A stretch of 64,000 nucleotides of DNA from Dama dama (lineage: Eukaryota > Chordata > Mammalia > Artiodactyla > Cervidae), in NCBI RefSeq assembly GCF_033118175.1, contig NC_083685.1, positions 121,590,501-121,654,500 on the forward strand. The letters run 5' to 3'. The notes below the pieces were generated by a model. That model had not been told where the DNA came from. It made no database searches and saw only the letters and a list, made by a program, of their open reading frames with translations. This document shows, piece by piece, positions 1 through 11,100 of the stretch (position 1 is its first letter; each line of letters opens with the position of its first letter). Made by a program: the position numbers and the translations under genes.

Positions 1-1318
1 TCAAACTTATGTCCATTGAGTTGGTGATGCTACCCATCCATCTCATTCTCTACCACCCCCTTCTCCTACCCTCAATCTTTCCCAGCATCAGGGTCTTTTC
101 AAATGAGTCAGATCTTCAAATCAGGTGGCCAAACACTGGAGCTTCAGTTTCAGCATCAGTTCTCCCAGTCAATATTCAGGGTTGATTTCCTTTGGGATTG
201 ACTGGTTTGATCTCCTTGTAGTCCAAGGGACTCAAGAGTCTTCTCCAACACACGGTTTGAAAGCATCAATATTTCGGTGTTCAGCCTTCAGGTGGCACTA
301 GTGGTAAAGAACACGCCTGCTAATGCAGGAGACATAAGAGATGTGGGTTCAATCCCTGGATTGGGAAGCTCCCTTAGAGGAGGGCATGGCAGTCTGCTCC
401 AGTATTCTTGCCTGGAGAATCCCATGAACAGAGGGGCTTGGTGGGCTACAGTCCATAGCATCACACAGAGTCAGACACGACTGAAGCAGCTTAGCATGCA
501 AATTTCTTTATGGCCCAAATCTCACATCCATACATGACTACTGGAAAGACCATAACTTTGACTATACAGACCGTTGTCAGCAAAGAGATGTCTCTGCTTT
601 TTAATATGCTGCCTAGGTTTGTCATAGCTTTTCTTCCAAGGAGCAAGTGTTTTTTAATCTCATGGCTGCAGACATCGTTTGCAGTGATTTCGGAACCCAA
701 CAAAATAAAGTCTGTCACTGTTTCCACTTTTCTCCCTTCTATTTGCCATGTAAGTGATGGGACCAGATGCCATGATCTTAGTTTTATTTTTTAATGTTGA
801 GTTTTAAGCCAGCTTTTTCACTCTCCTCTCTCACCCTCATCAAGAGGCTCTTTAGATCCTCTTCAATTTCTGCCATCAGGGTGGTATCATCTGCATATCT
901 GAGATGGTTGATATTTCTCCTGGCGATCTCGATTCCAGCTTGTGATTCATCCAGCTCAGCCTTTTGCATGATGTACTTTGCATACAAGCTAAATAAGCAG
1001 GGTGACAATATATAGCCTTGATGTATTTCTTTCCCAATTTTGAACCAGTCCATTGTTCCATGTCCAGTTCTAACTATTGCTTCTTGACCTGCATACAGGT
1101 TTCTCAGGAGGCAGGTAAGGTGGTTTGGTATTCCCATCTCTTTAAGAATTTTCCAGAGTTTGTTGTGATCCACACAGTCAAAGGCTTTCAAATAGTCAAT
1201 GAAACAGATGTTTTTCTGGAATTCTCTTGCTTTTGCTATGATTCAAAGGATATTGGCAATTTGATCTCTGGTTCCTCTGCTTTTTCTAAACCCAGCTTGT
1301 ACATCATAGTCTATAAGA
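1..1318 (-). mobile_element. BovB LINE fragment, antisense, interrupted by a SINE at 284-500
   Basis: On the minus strand, 784-1191 encodes part of an RTE-type reverse transcriptase with the YADD catalytic box (LRYADDTTLMAE), followed by 3' BovB sequence in 1-283 and 501-780. The copy is 5'-truncated with scattered stops and is not active. It extends past the left edge. Confidence 0.9.
284..500 (+). mobile_element. Bov-A2-type SINE nested in BovB
   Basis: Typical order: GGTGGCACTAGTGGTAAAGA head, GGTTCAATCCCTGG B-box-like part, CCAGTATTCTTGCCTGGAGA, and TCAGACACGACTGAAGC tail. BovB sequence resumes on both sides, so this insertion is younger than the BovB copy. Confidence 0.85.
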
Positions 1319-2783
1319 CATTTTATGATCTGGCTCAGCTCACCCCTTCTCCTACTCTCCCTCTGGCCCACATTCTGGATTCTGTAACCAGGCTGGCTTT
1401 CTGTCCCTTGATTGTGCCAATCCCCTGTTCACCTGGCAGTCTCCACCCTACCTGTCCCTTGTTCCTGGAACCTGGGGTGTCACTGTGGCCACCTCTTCTC
1501 ACAATTCACGTGGCACCTTCTTTCAGTCACCTGGTAAATCCATCACCCACTAACTCTGCTACTTTGCCTCATTTTATTTGAATCACAGTAATTAAAAAAA
1601 CCTGTAACTGTCTTATTGCCCTTCTCTGGAACACAAGCTCTGTGAGAGCAGCACTATCTGTCCTGTTTACCGCTCAATCCAGCCACTGAAACAGCACCTG
1701 CATCAGGAAGGTGAGGCCAAAATGTCAGATGCCAGTCGTGTGGAGTCCCAGGTCTGGCTGGGTGGGGACCAGGTGGTGTTTAGCCGGATGCCCTGCCTGG
1801 CTGGGTGGGTTAGAGATGCTTGTGCCTACAAAGGAACAGTGTTTGCCATTTCATACCAGGTGATAGGTGCAGTTTCTGGTAGGAAGTTGCTCTTTGGGGA
1901 TAGTCCCTAGGATCTGGGACATCAACTCCTGTGGTGATGACTCATGGAAACCTAGCCCAGCCCAGAAGCACTGCACCCAAACCTCCACCTGTCCCAGACA
2001 AGACAAGCTGCCTTGATCATCTACACCCTGAGTCCAATAAGGGTTCAGGGAAGAGGCAGGTAGGCTTCTCAGGTGCAGCTGCTCCTGCCCACCACTCTGG
2101 CGTGAGCTGGGTGTTTCTGTGTTCCTCCTGCCCTCTTGGCCTGGACATCCAGGCACACCACGCTGGAGCCCTGGGGACAAAATAGACACGGGCCAGCCCT
2201 CCTTGAGATTAGTCTAATCAGGTGAAATAAACTGCCTCCCCCAAATTTGGAGACTGTGGGATGGACAGAGGGCTGAGCCCTAACCTAACAGGCAGGTCCA
2301 CCTGGATGACCACTAGCCCTGGGACAAAAGGCATGGTAAGCTATATAAATACAGTTTTTCAGGGACTGAGTGGGGCAGCTTTTACCCCTTGCTGTGTTGG
2401 AGGTTACTTTAACTTAGCAGGCTGGGCCTTAGTTTTCCCAGCAGTAAAATGGTTAAGACAATATATATGACTGCACTCTTTAGTTGAAATTGTGATGGAG
2501 GTTTCTGATAAGAATTGAAACATTAATCTGGACATCTAAGCAGTGAAATTATGTACTGACAGCTGAGCTGGGCTGTCAATTCCTGCTTTCAAAGTACAGT
2601 TTACTATTAACAACAGGACTTTGAACTGTGTGGGTAACATCTACAGTGTTTTGGATCATATACGACAATATTGATGTAGGTACCGAGAGACCAATAAGTC
2701 ATCTTGTAAACATGTAAACTTGGGCTATCAATAATTACAGTACAGTGCTGGTAAATGTATTTTCTCTTCCTTATGATTTTCTT
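1319..2783. other. Intergenic; L2-like remnant at about 1320-1710, rest unassigned
   Basis: 1320-1710 resembles the diverged 3' end of an L2 LINE (CT-rich body, then a GAGGGCAG-like tail). 1710-2783 shows no gene, splice-like ORF chain or repeat that I recognise. Confidence 0.4.
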
Positions 2784-2944
2784 TTTTAAAAAAAATATTT
2801 ATTTAGGCTGCACCAAGTCTTAGCTGCGGCACGTGGGATCTTTAGTTGCATCATGTGGGATCTATTTCCCTGATTGGGGATCTACCTTGGGCCCCTGCAT
2901 TGAGAGCACAGAGTATTAGCCACTGGACCACCAGGGAAGTCCCC
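2784..2944 (-). mobile_element. tRNA-Glu-type SINE with 12-bp target duplications
   Basis: Minus-strand SINE whose end reads CCACCAGGGAAGTCCC on the plus strand. It is flanked by identical TATGATTTTCTT copies at 2772-2783 and 2945-2956, direct evidence of LINE-mediated insertion. Confidence 0.85.
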
Positions 2945-3286
2945 TATGATTTTCTTAATAACATTTTATCTAGCTTACTTTATTGTAAGAATACAGTGTA
3001 TAATACATAGAAATACAATATGTGTTAAAGACTATATTATGGGTAAGGCTTCTGGTCAACAGTAGTTAAGTTTGCAGTAAGTCAAGTTATATTCAGATTT
3101 TCAAGTATACAGGGAGTTGGCGCCCCAACCCCCACGTTGCTCAAGGGTCAACTTGGGTGGAAGCTTTGGTGCAGCATAACATGCCTACGCAGAGCAAATA
3201 TTTTAACAAGCATGAAGAGCCAGGCTTGTTCCAACACACTATTGCTTAGGTTATTCTCACCTTCTGGTGATAAAGCAAAGTGTGTT

Positions 3287-3390
3287 TCAGGGAATTTCCT
3301 GGTGGTCCAATGGCTAGGACTCTGCGCTTATACTGCAGGGAGTGGGTGGTTCCAGCATCCTCATCAGGCACATTTAAAAGATCAATTATA
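3287..3390 (+). mobile_element. Partial tRNA-Glu-type SINE
   Basis: Starts GGGAATTTCCTGGTGGTCCA and continues AGGACTCTGCGC, the 5' part of this SINE class, then decays. Confidence 0.7.
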
Positions 3391-3461
3391 TGGACATATT
3401 CATACCTCAGGGCAAGAGCGTCAGAAGTAAGACCCCCTTTACTTGTTTGCTGTCTGTGCGC

Positions 3462-3606
3462 TATGCCTAGTTGCTCAGTCATGTCCGACTCTGCGAATCC
3501 ATGGACTGTAGCCCGCCAAGTTCCTCTCTCCACGGGGATTCTCCAGGTAAGAATACTGGAGTGGGTTGCCATGCTTTCCTCCAGGGATCTTCCCAACCCA
3601 GGGATC
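3462..3606 (-). mobile_element. Bov-A2 SINE, partial, antisense
   Basis: Plus-strand text GCTCAGTCATGTCCGACTCT through GGAGTGGGTTGCCATG is the reverse complement of the Bov-A2 3' half. Confidence 0.85.
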
Positions 3607-3765
3607 ATTTGCTGTCAACATACTGCAAACCTATGCTTTCTACATGTGCCTGGTTTAGTGGATAAAATGATTACGTAGTTTTCACTAAATTAACCTTCAC
3701 AAGAGGCCAGCAGTTCAAGCAGTTCTGGAAAGAGGCTGTGGATTAAAGATATGCCTAGTGATTGG

Positions 3766-3965
3766 AGGGGCTTCCTGGCTGGCTCAGCCATGAAGAATTC
3801 GCCTGCCAAACAGGTTCCATCCCTGAGTTGGAAGAAGAGCCTCTGGAGAAGGAAATGGCAGCCCACTCCGGTATTCTTGCCTGGGAAATCTAATGGACAG
3901 AGGAATCTGGCTGGCTACAGTTCATGGGGTCGCAGAGTCGGACACGACTTCGTGACTAAACCACC
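3766..3965 (+). mobile_element. Bov-A2/Bov-tA SINE
   Basis: Sense copy with GGGCTTCCTGGCTGGCTCAG head and CGCAGAGTCGGACACGACTT tail. Confidence 0.85.
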
Positions 3966-4539
3966 AGAGTGATGTGAGGCAAGCAAACAATGGTAAAGGA
4001 CAGAGCTGGCACCTAGGCAAGTGTTAAGTTTCACAAAGTTAAAGACGCTATTCTTACACGACACAGATGAACCCGCGGCAGGTAGTGACGGTGGTTCAGA
4101 AGCTGATTCTGAGCAGCCGGATTCTTAGAGGCACTTAGAGAAGTTTAGGGTAAGATGCCATAACTGGTAATACTCTACAGGGCAACCGAAAGCCATCACC
4201 TCCAGGGCCATCTTTTCTGCAGGGCGGGATTTATTAGCGCCTCCATCAGACACGCGGAATACAGGGACTCAAAGAACAAGGCGACGCAGTCCAGGGTCAC
4301 CCGACCAGTCCTGGAGGCCCTGGTGCTGGGGACATTCTCAAAAACCTTACTCTCCCACATTCGACCCCGGGTAGGAGCTTTTTCATTAGCAGGTTAAAAA
4401 CCTGCCTGGGGTTGGGATGGGGGTGGGGGGTGTGGTTAAAGTGAGAGCTGACAAGCAGCAGTTAGATTCCAGATTTTTCAAAAGCAGACGATGTACAGTG
4501 GGGATTTCCATCAGAAGGCAGTGATAACGAGTAATAACG
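3966..4539. other. Intergenic stretch upstream of the EIF4A3 CpG island
   Basis: No gene or repeat recognised. GC content climbs toward 4540. Confidence 0.4.
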
Positions 4540-4856
4540 CGTGGGCCAGTGCAGGGTTGGGGACGTGCGCCCAAGTTCCCATTCGAAGCAGGGCCACCAG
4601 GGGGATTTCGCCCGGAGTACGGGGGTACTGGCTCGGTCTGCAATCCCGTCTGCAGGGGCTACAGGTTTACGGTCCCGCACAGAGAATCCGGGAAACGCGG
4701 GGCGGGAGGGAAACCAATTCAGCCCGAGAGCCCACCCAACAGGGCCCCACGCGGTAGGCTCCTCGGCGCCCCGCTACCTCCGCACCGATTAATCTTAGGA
4801 GTGAGTAGAGTTTGGCCCTGTGAGATCCTACGCGAGCCGCAGCACCGCCTCCCTTT

Positions 4857-4865
4857 TCACGTGAC
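4857..4865. promoter_or_regulatory. E-box TCACGTGAC in the EIF4A3 promoter
   Basis: CACGTG core with TC before and AC after, nine of ten bases of the CLEAR palindrome GTCACGTGAC. Such sites bind bHLH-ZIP factors (USF, MYC/MAX, TFEB/TFE3). It lies about 155 bases before the ATG. Use in vivo is inferred. Confidence 0.55.
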
Positions 4866-4873
4866 CAGGAACG

Positions 4874-4882
4874 CCCCGCCCC
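4874..4882 (+). promoter_or_regulatory. GC box (Sp1-type) in the EIF4A3 promoter
   Basis: CCCCGCCCC immediately downstream of the E-box, a standard Sp/KLF element of CpG-island promoters. Confidence 0.45.
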
Positions 4883-5014
4883 TTCCTAGGCCTGGCCTCG
4901 ACGCACGCTCGTACGCACGCGCGATGGCGTCACTTCCTGGCGGTGGCGGCGGCGCGGGGCCTTGCTTCCGCTTTCCGCTGCGGCGCGCGTTCGGCTCTCA
5001 GCCCGTTCGGTATC

Positions 5015-5183
5015 ATGGCGGCTACGGCCACGATGGCGACCTCGGGTTCGGCGCGGAAGCGGCTGCTCAAAGAGGAAGATATGACCAAAGTGGAATTCGA
5101 GACTAGCGAGGAGGTGGACGTGACCCCCACGTTCGACACCATGGGCCTGCGGGAGGACTTGTTGCGCGGCATCTATGCCTACG
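5015..5183 (+). CDS. EIF4A3: EIF4A3 coding exon 1
   Basis: From the ATG to the first base of the Gly codon in IYAYG. The donor is GTAGGT and the exit phase is 1. It encodes the N-terminal tail and the region just before the Q motif. The 5' UTR lies in the same exon, with its start not determined. Confidence 0.96.
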
Positions 5184-8100
5184 GTAGGTGGGCTCGGGGC
5201 GCGGGCTGGGGGAGCCCACTGAGAGAGCAGGGGCCCGCCCGGGGGTGGAGCCCGAGACTGGGAGTCTAGCGGCCCTGGCGGCTGGCGGTCGGAGGTGAGG
5301 CCTAGCCCGGGGGCCCTACCCGCTTTTGTGTCGGCTGGTTCAAGTGTTCTCTGTGCAGGGCGCCGTGCTGGGTCCCGCGAGGTTTGCAGGGTCCTCTGTG
5401 CACTCCCAAGTCATTCATTCAGTGGATGACTGTCTTGTAACTAACAGGTGCTAGGACGTGCGCGGCTCTAGGGACTAAGGGCTTAGCAGTGAACCAGACA
5501 GGCCTAGGGAGCTTAAGTTGCATTTGGGAGAAAGACGAAGTGGTAATGGCTACGAAGAAAATAAAGCAAGTTAACTGAATCAAGCATGACTGGGGTAGGA
5601 GAGAGTTAATAGGGCAGTTAGGTTTGGGGCCTCCCAGGCTGGCATTTGACCTGAGATCTGGGACAAAGCCTATTATGAGTAGATTATGGTAGAACCGAGC
5701 AGAGAGAGAAGCTGGTCCCAGGGCCCTGCAGCCTGAAGCCTTGTATATTTAAAGAAGAAAAAGAATCCCCCTGTCCTGGGAACCTAGGGGCGAGATTGGG
5801 GCGCGGGAGGGGCACAACCAACAAAGCGTGGTGCCAGGTGATGAAGAATTTGAATTTTATTTCTAAATCCAGTGGGAAGCCTTTGGAGGGTTCTAAACAG
5901 GGAAGTGGTGGGATCAGATTTACAGTTACAGAGGTGGTCCTGGATGTCTGAAAACCGGGGGGAGGCGAGGCAGGAGAGGAATCAGGGAATGTTAAGAGGC
6001 TTTTGTTTCAGTCCAGGGAAGCGATGATGGTATTGTGTTGGAAATGGAGTGCTGACAGGGTTTGATTATGGGTTGAATGTGAGGCTCAGAGAAAAGTCCT
6101 GGGTGTGTGAATAACTGGGTGGGTGATGATGCCCTCTTTTCTGGTGGGGGACACTGGAGGGAACTCTTACTGGATGAGTGGAGCTTGAGGGACCTGTGAA
6201 CTATCCAGTAGGACATGTAAAGGAGGCAGCTGGGGAGCCTGAGAAGAGGTGGGGTTGGGGATGCAGATGGGAGTGATCAGCACTTGTGCTTAATGCCTGG
6301 GACTGGGACAGACGTCTTTTCTATCCAGCAGTCTCTGACACTGTGACAGTTCAGCACAGAGAAGGTGCTGAGGGAATGGGAGGTGAAGAGCCATAGCAGC
6401 CAGGCCTAGTAGTGTGGCTGACAGCCCTACCTGCCTCTGAGCACCCAGGACATCGCTGCCCTAGAAACACAGTTTTTAGTTTCCAATCTATGTGCTGGGT
6501 CATCATGAGGGGTTATATTTCCTTTTGTGTTAGATAGGAAAGTGTATTATATTTTAGAAAACTACCAGAAATTGAAGTATGCTGTGTTTATTTTCTTGCA
6601 CAATAGAGGGATGGTGTTGTAGTTCATGTAGCTGCATCAAGCAGGAATATGATCCAAGCAGTGGATGAAATGGAGTTCTAGGTGATATGAACAACTTGCA
6701 GACTTACTACTGGTTGGGATTGGTGACTACAGTACTGATTGGTTTATCCTCCTTTTTTACCTTAAAAAGTAATGTCACAGAACCCCCAGCAGTGAAGGTT
6801 ATTGTAATGTAGCCAAACAACACACAAGTAATTGGAGTAGAGTGTGAGCCTCCCTCACCCCCATTCTCCAGGAGTAACCACCGACATTCTTTTTTTAACC
6901 TCAGGTCTCTGTTTTGCCACGATGTTCCTTAGAGAGAGTTTCTGTATAAATAAGATTGTGTGTTAGTATGAAAATCCCCTTCAGCCTAGTACTTCATTCA
7001 GTAGCAGTTTCTTCCGAGCTTAGTATGTTGGACATTGGGTTATGAGTAGGTGGGGAATTTTAAAAAGATACCATCTTCCCCACAGGGAGCTCCAGTGATG
7101 GTTTTAAGTATGCTGTCCTAGTGGCTAGAGCTCATTTTTTTGTTTTAATTTACAGGTTTTGAAAAACCATCAGCAATCCAGCAGCGAGCTATTAAGCAGA
7201 TAATTAAAGGAAGAGATGTCATTGCACAGTAAGTCTGCTCATGCAGTAGGAGTCAGGTGCTAGTCAGCACAGGAATGTGTAGTTCAGTGCTTCTCCATTC
7301 AAACACCTTTACCAGCTCTTGACTTGACTTCAGCTATAGGCTGTTTTTATTTTTGTGTCCTCCACTCTAGAAAGCATTCTTCTTTTTCTTTAAGCCAGTT
7401 TACTTACTTATCGTTTGGTGTATGAAACTATGCATTAGTACTCTTTTAATAGCTATATTTCTGATTTGCCTAATTTTTGAAGACTCATTTACCAAAAAAA
7501 AAAGTCTGAAATTGTAGAAAAGAATTATATAAAAGGTAATCTTTTAAAAAAAAAAAAAAAAAGGTAATCTTTTCCTGCTGCCTGTAACACCCATTCTACA
7601 GATTCTGCAGTTCTGTAACCTCGTGATGCAAAGGCCACTTTTACTGTCCTTATCACCTGTGATTTAAAGGTTGTGCCTGAGTCCTACCCCCTTGTGGTTA
7701 AGATGTTGGTTAGGGCATTAGGGTCAGTGAAGGGGGGACTCTCCTTGGAAGAAGCTGCCTAAGTGCTTCTGCAGCCCACTGCCTCAAGAGTACTCCTGCA
7801 GCAGGGGTTACATGAATGGGAGCAGTGTCATGTAGCCCAACATTCTATATCCCATTTATCTATGTTTTCTTTACTAGATCTCAGTCTGGTACAGGCAAAA
7901 CAGCCACCTTCAGTATTTCTGTCCTCCAGTGTTTGGATATTCAGGTAATCTTAAACTTTAATCCTCGGAAATACTTCCTTTACCTTCTGTAACTACAGTG
8001 TTCAAGAAGTACGGTACTGAATAAGCATTTAAGAGAATCTTAATTGTACACTAATATCTGAGCTAATATCCTGTCAGAAATTCCTTTTTATTTAAACAGT

Positions 8101-11100
8101 TTTTAAAAAGTTTATTGAAATGCAGTTGATTTGCAATGCTACATTAGTTTCAGATGTACAGCAAAGCGGTTCACATGTTTGTGTGTATATATATATATAC
8201 ACACACACATAGATATATACTTTTAAAGATTCTTTTTCATTATGAGTTATCTATTTTATATGTATAGTAGTGTGTATATTTTAATTCCAAACTCCTCTAA
8301 TTTATCCCACCCCCCACCCTTTCCCATATAATAACCATAGATTGTTTTCTATGTCTGTAAATTGGGAGGTTTTTTTTTAACTAGTGGAAATCCTTGTCTG
8401 CAAACAAGAGTCCTGACTAGTATACCTTATTATTGCTGGTTATCTGGTTTAAGTAATTTCAGACTTGCTTACCTGAAATCAGATGTGTGGTTAACATGAG
8501 TTGTCTTATATTCAGTTGTCTTATATTCAGAATAGATCTGAGTCTGAATATGTGCAGTCTACCTGGAGAAGGGAATAGCACCCCACTCCAGTATTTTTGC
8601 CTGGAGAATTCCACGGAGAGAGGAGCCTGGCGGGCTACAGTCCATGGGGTTGCAAAGAGTCGGACACAACTGAGCAACTAACACACACACACACCTCTCG
8701 AAAATATTGAGGTTCTCTATTTTCTGACAAAAATTATTTTCCTAGGTTCGTGAAACCCAAGCTTTGATCTTGGCTCCAACAAGAGAGTTAGCTGTACAGA
8801 TCCAGAAGGTGAGGTGGTTAAAGATGGCAATGTCATATTTGCAAGTACACTTGATCCTTGAACCACGTGAGTTTGAACTGCGTGAATCCCATTTATATGC
8901 AGGTTTTTAAAAATATATACATACTACAGTACTGCCTGATCTGAAGTTAGGTGGTTCCAAGGATAGGAAGGGCTGACTGAAGTCTTTGTGGATTTCTGAC
9001 TAAGCTTAGGTTTAGGGGTGTCTGAAGTCAGTATATAGGCGTCACCCCTAACCTCCCTCCCTGCCATTCATCCTGGTCAGGCCAGCTGATTGACTTAATT
9101 GAATCTGTTTTTTCTCTTCTGTTGGGGTTTTTTCCCCCAATTCCTCATGTTTTGCCATAAATCACTGGTTTGTATAAAGTCATCTTTAGTTCTGCTTGTA
9201 TGATTCCCCTTAGTTTTTTGCAGTCTTAGAATTATAACTTTTTAAAAAAAAAGTCCATCTTTAATAAAAATAATTGTAACTATTTTGTTTTTATAGTGTA
9301 AACACTGTGGACATGGAAATGTGTTTGTTAAGACGTTAATATTGTCTCTGGGTGGTAGGATTGTGAATTTTGCATGTTTTCTTTTCTATAGTTTCTAATA
9401 CATACTGTTTTTATAATAAGAAAACAGTAAAACTGACTTCATTCTGATGCAGAAAAGAGTGGAAAGAGGAGACTTGGGCTGTCTGTAGTTTTATGATAGA
9501 GGTAATAGCATAAACAATACCTGATGGTCACTTTAAATTAGAATAGAAGCAGTCTTCGTTTGGGGAGAACTCAGATGTATCTGACTTTAGAGTGGTCTTG
9601 GGGCAGACTTTGGACATGAACCTGTGTTTTAATTCAGGGCCTGCTCGCTTTGGGTGACTACATGAATGTTCAGTGCCATGCCTGCATCGGGGGCACCAAT
9701 GTGGGGGAGGACATCAGAAAATTGGACTACGGACAGCACGTTGTTGCCGGCACACCTGGGCGTGTTTTTGGTGATTAATTGCTTTTGTCTATAAAAAATG
9801 CTTCACTGATAGAGGACTATTTTCATTTTGATATGCTACCTGATAACTTTTTGCATTTGAGTAACTTTTAAGAAGTGGAGGGAAGGTCTCTGAAATGTGA
9901 TGAAAACTGGTTGAAATGACTGGCTCTTTACTTATAACCTGACCTCTGCTTATTTGGAAATCTAATTTTATAGATATGATTCGTCGCAGGAGTTTGAGGA
10001 CACGTGCTATCAAGATGTTGGTTTTGGATGAGGCTGATGAAATGTTGAATAAAGGTATGGATAGCGAGTTTTCTGGAATTGGGATGTATTTCATGTATTT
10101 CCACTCAAATACATGAAGACAAGTAAGTGAGGACCCCTATGCGACAGCAGTTGTGCTCTTAATACAGTGACTGGGAAATGTGTAACGGCAGCTGTCACCT
10201 TGCTTCAGTAGCAGCTGTGACCAGTACCTCAGAGTCTTCATGCCTCTGTTCCCTGCACTCCCCTCCGCGGTCTTACTTCCACATCAGGGGCCGGGTGGGT
10301 CATCTCTAGATACTCCGGTCGCCCAGTGTAAGGGGAATAGTTTCTTTTTCAGGAGTCACCAGTAACTCATGGGGTTCTTCCCAGGTGTTTTTCTGGTCCC
10401 TGGTTCTTGAGCAGTTCTCTTAGAACCTAGAGGCTAATGCTCTCCCTCGGAGCTGCCCTCCACCCCACGTCTGTCTGGGGCCCCTTACCTGGAGGTCCTG
10501 CTAGTCAGCAAAGTTAAAGGTACAGTTACTACAAAGTGAGGTCTCCAGACCAGTGACATCTCTGTCAGCTGGGAGTGCATTGGAAATACAGCGTCTGGAC
10601 CCCGATCTCAGCAGTCAGCGCCTCGCAGCTGCCTGCCCCCTTCTCATGTGCCTGTATCCTAGCCCCATCCTGCAGAGACGGTGGTGTGGTGACCCAAGGG
10701 TGAGGTCTTTATTCATTCATCCTGTACCCTGTGAAATAATGTAAACTGGTTGCATTATTTAGTAGGGAGGTTTTTAAGTCAAGATATCATTGATATGTAA
10801 CATTTTCAGGTGTACAACATGACTCAGTATCTCTGAGAGATTGGTATTGAATGGGAGGTTTTTTTTAATTGAAGATTTTTTGGTGAAAACCCAGATCTCT
10901 GGATTTACTTAAAATATGGCAGGTTTGGCCACCTTGGGTGTACATCCTCAGGGCGCCAACAGCTGGAACTGAGGTATGACCACCTGGCAGAGGCCCAGGG
11001 CTGTGGGCTGAGGTTTATGTTGCTTTTAACTGTCGGCATCCAGGACTCTTGGGTAGGACTCTTGGGTGGGATCGTGGTCGCTAGAGCATGCCAGGGAGAG

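Larger units (their letters stand above)
4540..5300 (+). promoter_or_regulatory. EIF4A3: EIF4A3 CpG-island promoter and 5' UTR
   Basis: The stretch is GC- and CpG-rich, has no TATA box, and surrounds the first exon. It holds an E-box (4857-4865), a GC box (about 4874-4882) and ETS-like CTTCC motifs around 4933 and 4963. The start site is probably between about 4900 and 4960, but this is inferred. An upstream ATG at 4923 is out of frame with the main start and may lie outside the transcript. Confidence 0.75.

Noticed and set aside
2784..2944. tRNA gene candidates from B-box-like GGTTCGATCCC words in many places
   Set aside because: They are parts of tRNA-derived SINEs. No complete cloverleaf with intact A and B boxes was seen.
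4923..4925. Upstream ATG in the EIF4A3 leader as a coding start
   Set aside because: It is out of frame with the conserved protein and may lie before the transcription start. The ATG at 5015 gives the conserved N-terminus.
9789..10094. Minus-strand ORF of 101 codons across EIF4A3 exon 6
   Set aside because: No homology, and it overlaps the DEAD-box exon on the other strand. Chance ORF.
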